From the NCBI RefSeq assembly GCF_020166395.1, contig NZ_JAIQXU010000004.1:143527-207526 (forward strand): a stretch of 64,000 nucleotides of DNA, written 5' to 3'. The notes below the pieces were generated by a model. The model saw only the letters and a program-made list of their open reading frames with translations, did no database searches and had not been told where the DNA came from. Positions 36,516-46,971 of this stretch are shown here, one piece after another (within the stretch, counting starts at the first letter, position 1; the number at the start of each line of letters is the position of its first letter). The position numbers and the translations under genes are program-made. The stretch is from Deinococcus betulae. Its GTDB lineage: Bacteria; Deinococcota; Deinococci; Deinococcales; Deinococcaceae.

Positions 36516-38405
36516 TTACCACGTCTGGGCGTCCACGCGACCGATGCTGACGGCGCCGCTGTCGGCCCGGATGCTGAGCGTCTTGTTGCCGCTGGTCACA
36601 CCCTGGAAGTACACCGTGTTGGTGCGCCCGGCGTCGATGGCCTGCTGCACGGTCTCGCCGTTAAAGGACACCGTTATGAGCTGGCTGTTCTGAGAGCTGT
36701 TAGAGGTCACCAGGAACTTGTACTTGGCGTTCTGGGTGGCGTTCACGGCGAAACTGCAGGTGGTGCCGCTGGCAATGCTGCCTGCCGAAGTGGTTACGGT
36801 GCCGGGAATGGCCACCGAGCCGCTGGCCGCGCTGGTCGTCACGCTGATGGGCGCGTTGAAGGCCGAGGCGTTGCCAGCGGCGTCCACTGCGCGCACCTTG
36901 AAGCTGTACGCGGTGCTGGCGCTCAGGCCCGTGGCTGTAAAGCTGGTGCCCGTGCTGGTGCCAGCCAGGGCATTGTTGACGTGAATTTCGTAGCGGGCCA
37001 CGCCGACGTTGTCGGTGGAGGCGCCCCAGGTCAGGTTGACCGACGAACTGGTCTTGGCTGGGCTGCTGAGGGTGCCGGGGGTCGTGGGCGCCGCCGTGTC
37101 TCCCCCACCACCTCCGCCGCCCCCGGTGCCGCTGCCCACCACAAACTGGTACTGACCGTTGTTGATGCGGCTCAGCCAGTTGTTGCGCACAGTGGTGTTG
37201 ACCCCCAGACGGCTGTTGCCCCACTCGCCCTCGGCGCAGCCGCCCTGAATGGCCCCTGACGGACTAAGGCTGCACTGCCAGTGGCTATACGCTTCCCAGT
37301 CGTCGTTGATGTAGGCCACCGCGCGGATATCGTTGCTGTTGGCCTCAATGAAGTTGAAGAAGGGAGCGTACCACTCGTTCCACACGGTCTGCCCGGTCAG
37401 CCCAGTGCGGGTGGGGCGGCCCACCTGCTCAAATTTCACCTGACCATCGGCGGCCAGGGTGTAACCGCGCGGAGTGGATTCGGCAATCATGATGGGCTTG
37501 CCCTTGCCCTTGAGATAATTCACGACGTTCTGCACAGCGGTCAGGCCGTTGCTGCACGTCTGGTTCTGATCAAAGACAGAGATGCCCGTCCAGTCCACGT
37601 TGTTGCTGCCGGGCCACCACTGGTCGTAGTAGGCAGCCAGGTTGCCCCCCACTGGTCCCTGCCCGTTGCTGTTGCTGCCCGTGGGGCTGATGGGCTGACT
37701 GCCAGCCAGCACGCCGCCGTCGCACCACGCGGCCAGCTGCCACACCAGGGCGATGTTGCTGGCGCCCTGCCGCCCAATCTCGGCCTTGAACCAGCTCCAG
37801 ACGGTCTTGTAGGCGTCGGGCCAGTAGCCGTTCCAGGGACCTTCCGCCTCGTAGCCTAAGCGTACGAAGACCGGGCGGCCGCTGTTCTTCAGGTCAGTGA
37901 TGATGCTGCGCATGTTTTGCAGCAGCTGCGTGCCCACGGGGGCGCCGTCAATGCTGTTCTGAATGTTGCCCTGCCACGGCTTGCTGGGGTCAATGGCCTT
38001 GGCAATGTCCGTGTCGTAGGCCTGCCCCATCCAGATGCCGACGGCCAGCGCCTGCTGGGCATTCGTGTTGTTTTTGGCGACGGTTAGGTCCTGGTTGCCG
38101 TACCCGGAGGCGTACCACGCAGGCGTGCTGCCCCCCGTGAAGCCAGAAGTTTGGAGGGCCGGATTGACATACAGGGTCACCCCTGCGTATTTGCCGGGAT
38201 AGGTCTGGCTGTAATTGGTGATGCCGTCGGTGGTCTGGCCAGACACCACCATGATGCCGTTGCCAGTAAATTTGCCAGTGACAGCCTGCGCCTGAAGTGC
38301 GGCGGGGGCGGACGGTTCGGGCACCTGGCCCTGAGGCGCCTGCGAGCAGGCCGAGAGGAGCAGGGTGGCGCTCAGCAGACGTAAAGCAGTAGGCAGACGG
38401 GACAT
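36516..38405 (-). CDS. Secreted glycosidase-like lipoprotein with FN3 domain (copy B)
   Basis: This 629-residue protein is placed from the ATG at 38405, which follows CAGGAGGGTT; the frame is open to 38474. Lipobox is LLSAC (Cys20). The catalytic region (about 45-430) has FVRLGYEAEGPWNGYW with candidate E186, SNIALVWQLAAW, NNVDWTGISVFDQN and GKPIMIAESTPRG with candidate E309. This is a GH26-like pattern. An eight-glycine linker precedes an FN3 domain and the same C-terminal module as copy A. The catalytic halves of A and B are clearly diverged while the C-termini match closely, indicating domain shuffling or recent gene conversion. Promoter at 38535-38563. Confidence 0.78.
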   Translation of the reverse strand: MSRLPTALRLLSATLLLSACSQAPQGQVPEPSAPAALQAQAVTGKFTGNGIMVVSGQTTDGITNYSQTYPGKYAGVTLYVNPALQTSGFTGGSTPAWYASGYGNQDLTVAKNNTNAQQALAVGIWMGQAYDTDIAKAIDPSKPWQGNIQNSIDGAPVGTQLLQNMRSIITDLKNSGRPVFVRLGYEAEGPWNGYWPDAYKTVWSWFKAEIGRQGASNIALVWQLAAWCDGGVLAGSQPISPTGSNSNGQGPVGGNLAAYYDQWWPGSNNVDWTGISVFDQNQTCSNGLTAVQNVVNYLKGKGKPIMIAESTPRGYTLAADGQVKFEQVGRPTRTGLTGQTVWNEWYAPFFNFIEANSNDIRAVAYINDDWEAYSHWQCSLSPSGAIQGGCAEGEWGNSRLGVNTTVRNNWLSRINNGQYQFVVGSGTGGGGGGGGDTAAPTTPGTLSSPAKTSSSVNLTWGASTDNVGVARYEIHVNNALAGTSTGTSFTATGLSASTAYSFKVRAVDAAGNASAFNAPISVTTSAASGSVAIPGTVTTSAGSIASGTTCSFAVNATQNAKYKFLVTSNSSQNSQLITVSFNGETVQQAIDAGRTNTVYFQGVTSGNKTLSIRADSGAVSIGRVDAQTW

Positions 38406-38508
38406 AACCCTCCTGTGCAGCAGACAGAGGCTCAGGGCCGCTGGCGACACACAGGAGCGCCGCCTCTGACCCATCCAGGGACCGGAGGCACAGGCCAGCC
38501 CATGCCCA

Positions 38509-38563
38509 GTTAGTAATTGTTTCTAACGTTGGTCATCATGCTCAATCTTTTCTTCCCTGTCAA
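38509..38563 (-). promoter_or_regulatory. Promoter and palindromic operator of the glycosidase-like genes
   Basis: On the minus strand TTGACA (38563-38558), 17-base spacer, CATGAT (38540-38535) forms a good promoter. Just downstream lies the inverted repeat GTTAG-nine bases-CTAAC (38509-38527), positioned as a repressor site. A related TTAGT...ACTAA element lies upstream near 38647-38668. The regulator is not identified. Confidence 0.55.
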
Positions 38564-38862
38564 GCCTTGAGGCCACAGGAAAGGGCTTGTGAAATGAGTT
38601 TGTTGCAGAGGAATGAGCGCGGTATCAGAGAGATCTTCTATTTTTAGTTAGTTACTCTGAATTACTAATAGGCTTTCTTCTTTTCAGCCAAGATGCATCG
38701 GCTCAATCAGCGGAGCAGGCTGCCTTGCTTCTACCTATGACACTGAAACGCCACAAGATGCCTCTGCAAATCGAACTTGCCGGCGAGGCACATTCTTTAA
38801 CCCGTGCCAGACTGGCTTCTCCTCTCTCCCAGGCTCTTGTTAAGTCAGCTCGCGTTCAAGCG

Positions 38863-38894
38863 CACACCGCCTGCTCTGATTGGCAGGCGGTGTG
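38863..38894. terminator. Strong terminator after the ABC permease gene
   Basis: CACACCGCCTGC (38863-38874) pairs perfectly with GCAGGCGGTGTG (38883-38894), a twelve-base-pair stem with an eight-base loop. It lies 36 bases beyond the stop of the minus-strand permease gene. The remaining intergenic stretch (38564-38862) contains only the TTAGT/ACTAA element noted under the promoter entry. Confidence 0.7.
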
Positions 38895-38930
38895 GTTATG
38901 TCTTCTTGACAGCGCTGAACCTCACACCCC

Positions 38931-40130
38931 TTAAAGGAGTTTTAGTGGGGATAACCGTGTGGCCAGCACTGCTGGGGGCAGTGCGGCGGCAAGGCCAAAA
39001 GGAAGCAGCAGCAAGACCCGCAACACCAGGGGCCAGGTCAGCTGTGGCGGCGCCAGCGTGAAGCCCAGGTGGGTGCCCAGCACCTGCCCGCCCGTCAGGC
39101 TGAGGATGAGGGCCAGCCCGATGCCTAATCCCACCCCCAGCAGGACCGTTAACCCAGTTTCAAACAGCACCAGCAGGAAGACCACGCGCCGCCCCGTGCC
39201 CAGCACCCGCAGCAGCGCCACCGTGCGCTGACGTTCCACGCCAGATGTGTACACGCTGAGCCAGACGGTCAGGGCCGCAATGCCCAGCACCAGCAGGGCC
39301 AGCGCCGCGTAGGCTGCCTGGCCCTGAACCAGCACGTCGCGCGCCTGAGCAAACACCTGCCCCGGGAAAACCGCCATCGCGTCCTGCCCGGCATTGATAC
39401 GCTGCGCCGTCACGTAGATGCCGGACAGCTGCTCTGCGGCGTACAGCACGGCGGTGACCTCTCGTTCGCTGGAGGCTGCTCCGTGGACTTCCCAGACCGT
39501 CTCTATGGGGGTCAGCACCGCTCGGTCCACGGGCCCACCTGTGGGGGCCAGGATGCCCGTGACTGTATACGGTTCGTCATGGGCCTCGTCATGCGCTTCT
39601 GCCTCCTCGGGCCCGGTCAGACCGTGTGTGCCGGTGAACGTGTCACCGACGCGCAGACCCGCCTCGCGGGCGGCGCGGGCGCCCAGCACGGCGTCATGCT
39701 CTTTCGCAAACAGGGTGCCCTGAGTGAGCCTGAAATAGGGTGGGTCGGCCGGCCGTTTGCGCTGGTCAAAAAAGGCGGCCGAGGTGCCCACGATGGGAAA
39801 GCCCTGGTAGGTGTCCCCCAGGGCAATCGGCACTGCGCGCCTGGTGCCGGGGGCGTCGCGCAGGGCCGTGTAGACCCGCTCTGGCATGTTGCCGGTCGGG
39901 GCCTCCAGGTAAAAGAGGCTGCTCATGACCGCCTGGGTGCTGCTGCCGGGCGCCGCCACGAGGAGGTCGAAGACCTGGGCCGCGTCCTGCGCCCCGCGTT
40001 CGACCTGGCGCGTGACTAAGGGCACCACCAGCGCGGTGGCGGTGGCCAGCGCCACGGCCAGAACGGTGATGACCAGCGCCCCCCAGCGGGCGCGCACACT
40101 GCGCAGCACCGTCCACAGGGCCAGGTTCAT
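38931..40130 (-). CDS. ABC transporter permease, MacB/LolE (FtsX-like) type
   Basis: This 399-residue membrane protein has the FtsX/MacB layout. One N-terminal helix (WGALVITVLAVALATATALVVPLV) is followed by a large periplasmic domain (about 45-270), then three C-terminal helices with the coupling segment GVERQRTVALLRVLGTGRR. The periplasmic domain has an acidic/His patch (EEAEAHDEAHDEP) near 180 that could bind metal. It overlaps the ATPase gene by four bases. MacB/Lol-type machines transmit force to the periplasm, moving lipoproteins or peptides. Confidence 0.88.
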   Translation of the reverse strand: MNLALWTVLRSVRARWGALVITVLAVALATATALVVPLVTRQVERGAQDAAQVFDLLVAAPGSSTQAVMSSLFYLEAPTGNMPERVYTALRDAPGTRRAVPIALGDTYQGFPIVGTSAAFFDQRKRPADPPYFRLTQGTLFAKEHDAVLGARAAREAGLRVGDTFTGTHGLTGPEEAEAHDEAHDEPYTVTGILAPTGGPVDRAVLTPIETVWEVHGAASSEREVTAVLYAAEQLSGIYVTAQRINAGQDAMAVFPGQVFAQARDVLVQGQAAYAALALLVLGIAALTVWLSVYTSGVERQRTVALLRVLGTGRRVVFLLVLFETGLTVLLGVGLGIGLALILSLTGGQVLGTHLGFTLAPPQLTWPLVLRVLLLLPFGLAAALPPAVLATRLSPLKLL

Positions 40131-40819
40131 GTGCCGTCCACCTGGGTCAGGTCAAGGTGCCCCGGCAGCAGCGCCGCCACCTGGGGGTCGTGGGTGACTA
40201 GAATTAAAGTGGCGCCCAGCTCGGCCGCTGTGCCCAGCAGCAATGAGGCGGCGCTGGAGGCCCGGTCCCGGTCAAGGTGGGCGGTGGGTTCATCGGCCAG
40301 CAGCAGGCCCGGCCGGTGCGCCACGGCGCGCGCCAGGGCCACCCGCTGCCGCTCGCCTGTCGACAGCTGATGGGGGCGGTGGTGTCGTCTGTGGCCCAGC
40401 CCCAGTTGGCTGAGCGCCTGTTCGGCCAGCGCCCCTGGCCGCTTCAGGCCGGTAACTCGCACCCCAAGTTCCACATTCTCCTGGGCGGTCAGGCCGGGCA
40501 TGAGGTGAAAATCCTGAAAGACGTAGCCCACGGCGCGCCGCCGAAACTGGTCGCGGCGCGGCGCAGACGCGCGCGTCAGGTCAAAGTTGCCGTGCTGGAC
40601 CTGCCCCGACAGGGGCGTCAGCAGGCCGGCCAGTACATGCAGCAGGGTGGTTTTGCCTGTCCCACTGGGGCCAGTGACGGCCAACTGGGCGCCAGCCGGC
40701 AGGTGCAGGTCGGGGTAACGCAGCGTCACCTCACGGCCGTGCTGAACGCAGAGACCACTGACTGTCAGGGCCTGGGGCTGGTCTATCACAGCGCCGTCAT
40801 CCGCTGGTGGTGACGCCAT
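40127..40819 (-). CDS. ABC transporter ATP-binding protein, LolD/MacB type
   Basis: This 230-residue ATPase has Walker A GPSGTGKTT, Q-loop YVFQDFHLMPGLT, signature [15 protein letters not shown] (Thr replaces the usual Gly in LSGGE), Walker B LLLADEPTAHLD and switch VTHDPQ. It pairs with the FtsX-like permease. The ATG at 40819 overlaps the upstream Tat-protein gene by 23 bases. A GTG at 40789 just after that stop is an alternative start. Neither has a clear ribosome-binding site, so coupling is likely. Confidence 0.9.
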   Translation of the reverse strand: MASPPADDGAVIDQPQALTVSGLCVQHGREVTLRYPDLHLPAGAQLAVTGPSGTGKTTLLHVLAGLLTPLSGQVQHGNFDLTRASAPRRDQFRRRAVGYVFQDFHLMPGLTAQENVELGVRVTGLKRPGALAEQALSQLGLGHRRHHRPHQLSTGERQRVALARAVAHRPGLLLADEPTAHLDRDRASSAASLLLGTAAELGATLILVTHDPQVAALLPGHLDLTQVDGT

Positions 40820-41249
40820 CGGCGTACAGGCGCACGAGGCTGACGAAACCGGTGTCCTCGTCTTTCTTGACCCCGATGTCCAGCCGGCCCGTGATCTGGA
40901 GTCCCCTGGTCGTCGGCTCCAGTTCTCGCCCTCTGGGCATGATGACCAGCACGATATCGGCGGGCCAGTCGGCGGCGGTGGTGCAAAACGGGCAGGTGCT
41001 CATGGGCTGTTTGGTCAGCACGAAAAAATCGAGCCTGGGCTTGAGGGGCGGCGCCATATAGCCGCTCATCTGCACCTTCTGGCCCTGGAGGCCCTTGAGT
41101 TTGTCGCTGTATTCCGCGCCGCGTACGGTCACGCGGCCATACAGTTCACTGAATTTCAGCAGCGGGACACCCGAGCGCGCCCCAGCGCCGGGGGCCCACA
41201 GCAGCACAGGCACGGCCCCCAGCAGGCGGACAAAAGTACGGCGGTTCAA
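40797..41249 (-). CDS. Tat-exported protein associated with the ABC transporter (DUF3299-like)
   Basis: This 150-residue protein begins with TTG after GAGGTGACC, a good ribosome-binding site with an uncommon start codon. It carries a Tat-like signal (NRRTFVRLLGAVPVLLWAPGAGA). The mature part contains LKGLQGQKVQMSGYMAPPLKP, then FFVLTKQPMSTCPFC and DWPADIVLVIMPRGREL. The CPFC pair resembles a metal- or thiol-active site. A similar layout (DUF3299-type protein beside a MacB-like exporter) is known in metal-related operons, but my family assignment is tentative. It heads the three-gene operon. Confidence 0.65.
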   Translation of the reverse strand: MNRRTFVRLLGAVPVLLWAPGAGARSGVPLLKFSELYGRVTVRGAEYSDKLKGLQGQKVQMSGYMAPPLKPRLDFFVLTKQPMSTCPFCTTAADWPADIVLVIMPRGRELEPTTRGLQITGRLDIGVKKDEDTGFVSLVRLYADGVTTSG

Positions 41250-41280
41250 AAGGTCACCTCGAAGCAGAAAGAACGGACGT

Positions 41281-41314
41281 TGCCCCTCAATTCAGCACGG
41301 CTGAATCAGGGGCA
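41281..41314. terminator. Terminator after the alkaline phosphatase gene
   Basis: TGCCCCT and ATTCAGC on the left (41281-41296) pair with GCTGAAT and AGGGGCA on the right (41300-41314), with a short internal bulge and a three-base loop. It lies 49 bases beyond the phosphatase stop on the minus strand and just before the transporter operon. Confidence 0.65.
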
Positions 41315-41362
41315 CGTCAGATGCGTGTCGGGCGCGGCCAAGTGTAGGCTGCGCCACCTGGG

Positions 41363-43102
<1,740 letters not shown>

Positions 43103-43267
43103 GACCTGTATTCGGACTCATCATTGTCATCCAGGTATCAGTCCAGATGACCTGAGCTCGAGGTCGGCTGATTCCTTTTCTCCCACCGTGAACGGTTTGC
43201 GTGTCACCGCGAGAGGCCAGCTGCTTCCTGGTCCTACGTCGACTCGGCCTTTTATGCTGTGCGTGGC

Positions 43268-44515
43268 ATGTCCGCTTCTCCCCTGTCCCATCTGCTCAGC
43301 GAGACGTATCACGCCGCACTGGCCGCCACGGCGCCGGACTTGCTGTTAGGCCCATACCTCTCTGGCCGGACACCTGACTTCATCCTCGCGGTGGGCAAGG
43401 CGGCGGCGCCGATGATGCGGGCTGCGCAGGAGGCTTTTCCCGCCGTTCCGGGGCTGCTCGTGCTGCCAGATGGCGCGCCTTTGCCGGCGTTTCTGCCGCA
43501 GGTCGAGGTGCGCCGGGCCGCGCATCCCCTCCCAGACGCACGCAGTGTCGCGGCGGCGCGGCTGGCCCAGGTCCGGCTGGGGGCGCTGACTGCTGACCAG
43601 GAAGTGCTGGCCCTCTTCTCTGGGGGTGCCAGCGCCCTGCTGTGTGCGCCGCGAGGGGTGACCCTGGCCCAGAAGGCCGCAGTCTGCACCGAGTTGATGC
43701 GGGCCGGCGCCGATATTCAGGCCCTGAACACGGTGCGGCGGCACCTATCCGACGTGAAGGGCGGCCGATTGGCAGCTGGCACCCGCGCCCGCGTGCGCGC
43801 TCTGCTGCTCAGTGATGTCGTAGGTGATGATCCCGCGACCATTGCCAGCGGGCCGGCGGTCCCTGACCCCACGACATATGCGGACGCTCTGGCCGTGCTG
43901 GACCGGTTTGCAGTGCCTGCCCCGGAGGTCAGACCCTATCTGCGGGCGGGCGCGCAGGGTCTGCATGAAGAGACGCCAAGTGTTTTGCTCAATGCCCACA
44001 GCACGGTGATTGGTGGGAACGGGACCCTCCTGCGGGCCGCGCAGGCTGCTCTGGAGTCGAAAGGGATACGGGCCGTCATCCTGGGTGAGACCTTCACGGG
44101 TGAAGCGCGTGACCTGGCGGTCTGGCACGCTGCCGAAGTGCGCCGCGCCCAGGCCGAAGGAGTACCAGTGGCCCTCATTTCTGGTGGCGAGGCCACCGTG
44201 ACCGTCCGGGGTGCTGGACGCGGTGGCCGCAACACCGAATTTGCGTTGGCGCTGGCTCTGGCGCTGGGCGACGATCATGGTGTATATGGCCTCTCAGCGG
44301 GCTCGGACGGGGTGGACGGCACCAGCGGTGGGGCGGGTGCCCTGCTGACCCCGGACACCCTACGCCGTGCCGCCACGCTGGGCCTGGACGCGCCGGGTGC
44401 CTTGGCAGCCAACGACTCGGGCAGTTTCTTTGCTGCGCTGGGCGACCTGCTGGTCCCCGGCCCGACTGGACAGAATCTCAACGACTTGCGCGTCTTGCTG
44501 GTGGAACCGGTCTAA
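43268..44515 (+). CDS. Glycerate 2-kinase, class II (MOFRL family)
   Basis: This 415-residue kinase has the N-terminal glycerate kinase domain (DFILAVGKAAAPMMRAA, LVLPDGAP, AHPLPDARSV, ALFSGGASALLCAP, LNTVRRHLSDVKGGRLA, LLLSDVVGDDPATIASGPAVPDPTTY). The C-terminal MOFRL domain has ALISGGEATVTVRGAGRGGRNTEFALALAL and SAGSDGVDGTSGGAGA. It phosphorylates D-glycerate, linking glyoxylate or serine breakdown to glycolysis. The ATG at 43268 is preceded by TATGCT nine bases upstream, a leaderless pattern; a GTG at 43259 is possible. Confidence 0.92.
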   Translation: MSASPLSHLLSETYHAALAATAPDLLLGPYLSGRTPDFILAVGKAAAPMMRAAQEAFPAVPGLLVLPDGAPLPAFLPQVEVRRAAHPLPDARSVAAARLAQVRLGALTADQEVLALFSGGASALLCAPRGVTLAQKAAVCTELMRAGADIQALNTVRRHLSDVKGGRLAAGTRARVRALLLSDVVGDDPATIASGPAVPDPTTYADALAVLDRFAVPAPEVRPYLRAGAQGLHEETPSVLLNAHSTVIGGNGTLLRAAQAALESKGIRAVILGETFTGEARDLAVWHAAEVRRAQAEGVPVALISGGEATVTVRGAGRGGRNTEFALALALALGDDHGVYGLSAGSDGVDGTSGGAGALLTPDTLRRAATLGLDAPGALAANDSGSFFAALGDLLVPGPTGQNLNDLRVLLVEPV

Positions 44516-44738
44516 AGTCGTCCCATTGCGGTGAGTGGGGGAATGAGTCAGAGGCCAGCAGGTTGAAGGGCCAGGCTCAGTCTGATCACCATCGGCCCAT
44601 CATCCTGCCTTTCTTACATTGCCTTTAGACGGTGTTGCTGCCTCGGCCTCCGGGTTGATGAAGGCAATTGCCGCACGTTGGGCTCCCTGCTGTCCGTCTA
44701 TCTGTTTCGTGTCAGAGCCTCACTTCTAGGAGACCCCT

Positions 44739-45803
44739 ATGTCCTCTCTGCGCCCTTTCGTTCTGTCTCTCGCCGTGCTGACCAGTGGCCTCATGTCGGC
44801 ACAGACTTCTTCCGCCCTTCGCACTACCTCAGCACCGTCGCTCGCCACTCAACCAAGCACTCCAAGTGGCGACTGGACGGGCAAGCTGGACTGGATTGAT
44901 ATAGCGGCCACGTTCAAAGTGACGGGGGGGCAAGTGTCAGGAACATTCGTGATTGGTGGGCAAACTTATCCTGTGCAGGGCCGCTGGGACGCGGTTAAGG
45001 GCAGCCTCCTGTTTAGTGTTCAGCGAGCAGCGGGCAAAGCCAATGTGGTCCTGACGCTCAAGAATGGACAGCTGGTGGGCACATCGGTGCTGGGTGGGCA
45101 GTCTGACCCTATGAAGTTGCAGCGGGTTTCCGCTGTTGTCAGCGCTCGGCCTACCCCTTACGTCATGACAGGTGTCGTGAAGAACAGTGCGGGGCAGCCA
45201 CTGGCCGGGGTCAAGGTCTTCGCCGACAACACGCTGTACCACAATATGAATGCGCTGGCCACCACCGACGCGCAGGGCCGCTACCGTCTTGAGCTGCCGC
45301 GTGAAGTCGGCACCTGGCGAGCGGGGGCCTATGTTCAGCGCCCCTACGGCGGCGGAATCTGGGAAAGCCGCCTGTATGCCGACAACGCCGCCGCCTTTTC
45401 TGGAGATCAGGGGGCTATTCGCAATTTCACCTGGCGTCTGACGGGCGTATCGGAAGAAAGACCTCTGGGCGGCACCGTCTGGATTCATCCGGATTGGGCC
45501 GGTGTGGACTACGACACCAACGATGTAGAGCTGACACTGACACCAGTTGGACCGCTGCTGGACGGTAGTGTCGGTCAGGCAGTGACCTGGCGCTTGGGAG
45601 ACGATTACACGCGCGAGGACATCCCGGTGGGGACGTATACCCTGACGGCCCGGCAGATCAGCTCCACCGGGCAGAAACGGCCTATGCTTGTGAAATCGAC
45701 CTACGACAGCAACAAAGGGCACTACGCGCCTTCAGTGACCGCTACTTTTCAGAACTCTGCTAAATACGGCATCCTGATGGAACTCGACATTGTGCTCAAA
45801 TGA
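44739..45803 (+). CDS. Secreted protein with carboxypeptidase-regulatory-like domain
   Basis: This 354-residue protein has a signal peptide (about residues 1-21, ending MSAQ) and starts after TAGGAGACCCCT. Residues about 44-130 form a small beta domain (GKLDWIDIAATFKVTGG, SGTFVIGGQTYPVQGRWD, GQLVGTSVLGGQSDPMKLQRV). A carboxypeptidase-regulatory-like Ig fold follows (TGVVKNSAGQPLAGVKVFADN, TDAQGRYRLELP, TWRAGAYVQRPYGGG). The C-terminal part (about 235-354) is unassigned. Function unknown; surface or extracellular location inferred. Confidence 0.78.
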   Translation: MSSLRPFVLSLAVLTSGLMSAQTSSALRTTSAPSLATQPSTPSGDWTGKLDWIDIAATFKVTGGQVSGTFVIGGQTYPVQGRWDAVKGSLLFSVQRAAGKANVVLTLKNGQLVGTSVLGGQSDPMKLQRVSAVVSARPTPYVMTGVVKNSAGQPLAGVKVFADNTLYHNMNALATTDAQGRYRLELPREVGTWRAGAYVQRPYGGGIWESRLYADNAAAFSGDQGAIRNFTWRLTGVSEERPLGGTVWIHPDWAGVDYDTNDVELTLTPVGPLLDGSVGQAVTWRLGDDYTREDIPVGTYTLTARQISSTGQKRPMLVKSTYDSNKGHYAPSVTATFQNSAKYGILMELDIVLK

Positions 45804-46038
45804 GCCAATGAGGTGAAGTGAAGCTGGGATGTACCTTCCGCTTGCCTGTCTTGGCCAGACAGGATAAGGAAAGTAGATGCTTGTGGGGGGTGATGTTCAG
45901 AGCGGTGCGTTCAGAAGCCAAACTGCTTCAGGGCGTGTCATAGCCGATATTTCCTGGGATTCTGCGAAGAGTGTCAGCGTATTCATAGAGACACCCAGGT
46001 ACGTTCAACGCGTTTCATACCCGAACCCATGACAGTCG

Positions 46039-46072
46039 AAGGGCAGACCAATTTTCGCATCGGTCTGCCCTT
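46039..46072 (+). terminator. Hairpin in the interval before the HPA cluster
   Basis: AAGGGCAGACC (46039-46049) pairs perfectly with GGTCTGCCCTT (46062-46072), followed by TCGTTG. It lies 235 bases after the secreted-protein gene. A smaller stem (CCTGTCT/AGACAGG, 45845-45863) lies closer to that stop. Between it and the palindrome at 46178 there is a possible 19-codon leaderless frame (ATG 46119, TAGCAT ten bases upstream) with no other support. The 406-base interval (45804-46209) holds nothing else recognisable. Confidence 0.6.
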
Positions 46073-46177
46073 TCGTTGAACGTATTTGGTGAGGCGTGGC
46101 GGTAGCATAGCTGTCGCTATGAGGAAATTTAACTTAGGGACGACACCGTTCCACACGGTCTCTCGGCATCATTTTTG

Positions 46178-46205
46178 AAGTTGCTCGTCACGTGACGAGC
46201 AACTT
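46178..46205. other. Candidate parS partition site, copy 2
   Basis: A perfect 28-base palindrome (AAGTTGCTCGTCAC and its complement GTGACGAGCAACTT) contains the same 20-base core as the site beside parA. It lies just beyond the end of the hpaI gene (46210). It is followed on the plus strand by a T-run, but the gap-free symmetry and the two other copies argue for a protein-binding site. Confidence 0.7.
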
Positions 46206-46209
46206 TTTT

Positions 46210-46971
46210 TCAGCTCTTAAAACGTGCTGCAAGTGCTGTCGTGGCGCGGGACAGCAGCGTGACATCGGTGCCCACAGCCACGAACGAATAGCCCCATTCC
46301 AGGTAGGTGCGGGCCACCGCCTCATCAGTGGACAGAATGCCGGCCGCCTTGCCCGCAGCGCGAATCCGGCGCGCCGCATCACGAATGGCCTCCTGAACAT
46401 CCGGGTGGCCCGGCTGGCCCAGCACCCCCATGCTGGCGGCCAGGTCGGCGGGGCCGATAAAGACCCCGTCCACCCCGTCCACCGCCGCGATCTCGTCCAG
46501 AGCGGCCAATCCCGCGACCGATTCCACCTGTAGCAGCAGGCACACCTGCTCGTCTGCCGCCTGCAAATACGCTGCGTCACGGCCAAAGCCGCTGGCCCGC
46601 GCCAGTGCGGCACCTACCCCCCGCACACCCCGTGGGGCATAGCGGGTGGCGGCCACCAAATCACGCGCCTGCTCGGCGGTCTCCACCATCGGAATCAGCA
46701 GGGTATGCGCGCCGATGTCCAGCAACTGCTTAATCAGCACAGCGCTGCCGACGGGCGGGCGCACCAGCGTCTGAACAGGGTAGGGGGCTATGGCCTGTAG
46801 CGCGGCCAGAGTGGACCGCACGTCATTGGGCGCGTGTTCGCCGTCCACAAGCAGCCAGTCGAACCCTGCGCCCGCGCATAATTCGGCGCTGTAGGGATCA
46901 GCCAGCGCCAGCCACAGGCCGATCAGGGGCTCACCGCGTTTCAGGGCCGCTTTGAAGAGATTCTCAGCCAC
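46210..46971 (-). CDS. hpaI: 4-hydroxy-2-oxoheptane-1,7-dioate aldolase HpaI
   Basis: This 253-residue class II aldolase performs the last step of the pathway, giving pyruvate and succinic semialdehyde. Motifs are [18 protein letters not shown] (metal/acid loop), [53 protein letters not shown] and [17 protein letters not shown]. These are typical of the HpcH/HpaI family. The frame is open to 47058, but GTG 46971 overlaps the hpaH stop by eight bases and gives the normal N-terminus ([19 protein letters not shown]). It is last in the minus-strand cluster. Confidence 0.93.
   Translation of the reverse strand: MAENLFKAALKRGEPLIGLWLALADPYSAELCAGAGFDWLLVDGEHAPNDVRSTLAALQAIAPYPVQTLVRPPVGSAVLIKQLLDIGAHTLLIPMVETAEQARDLVAATRYAPRGVRGVGAALARASGFGRDAAYLQAADEQVCLLLQVESVAGLAALDEIAAVDGVDGVFIGPADLAASMGVLGQPGHPDVQEAIRDAARRIRAAGKAAGILSTDEAVARTYLEWGYSFVAVGTDVTLLSRATTALAARFKS

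Noticed and set aside
46178..46212. Palindrome plus T-run as a rho-independent terminator
   Set aside because: The T-run follows on the plus strand, where no gene lies just upstream, and the same core recurs at two other places without T-runs.
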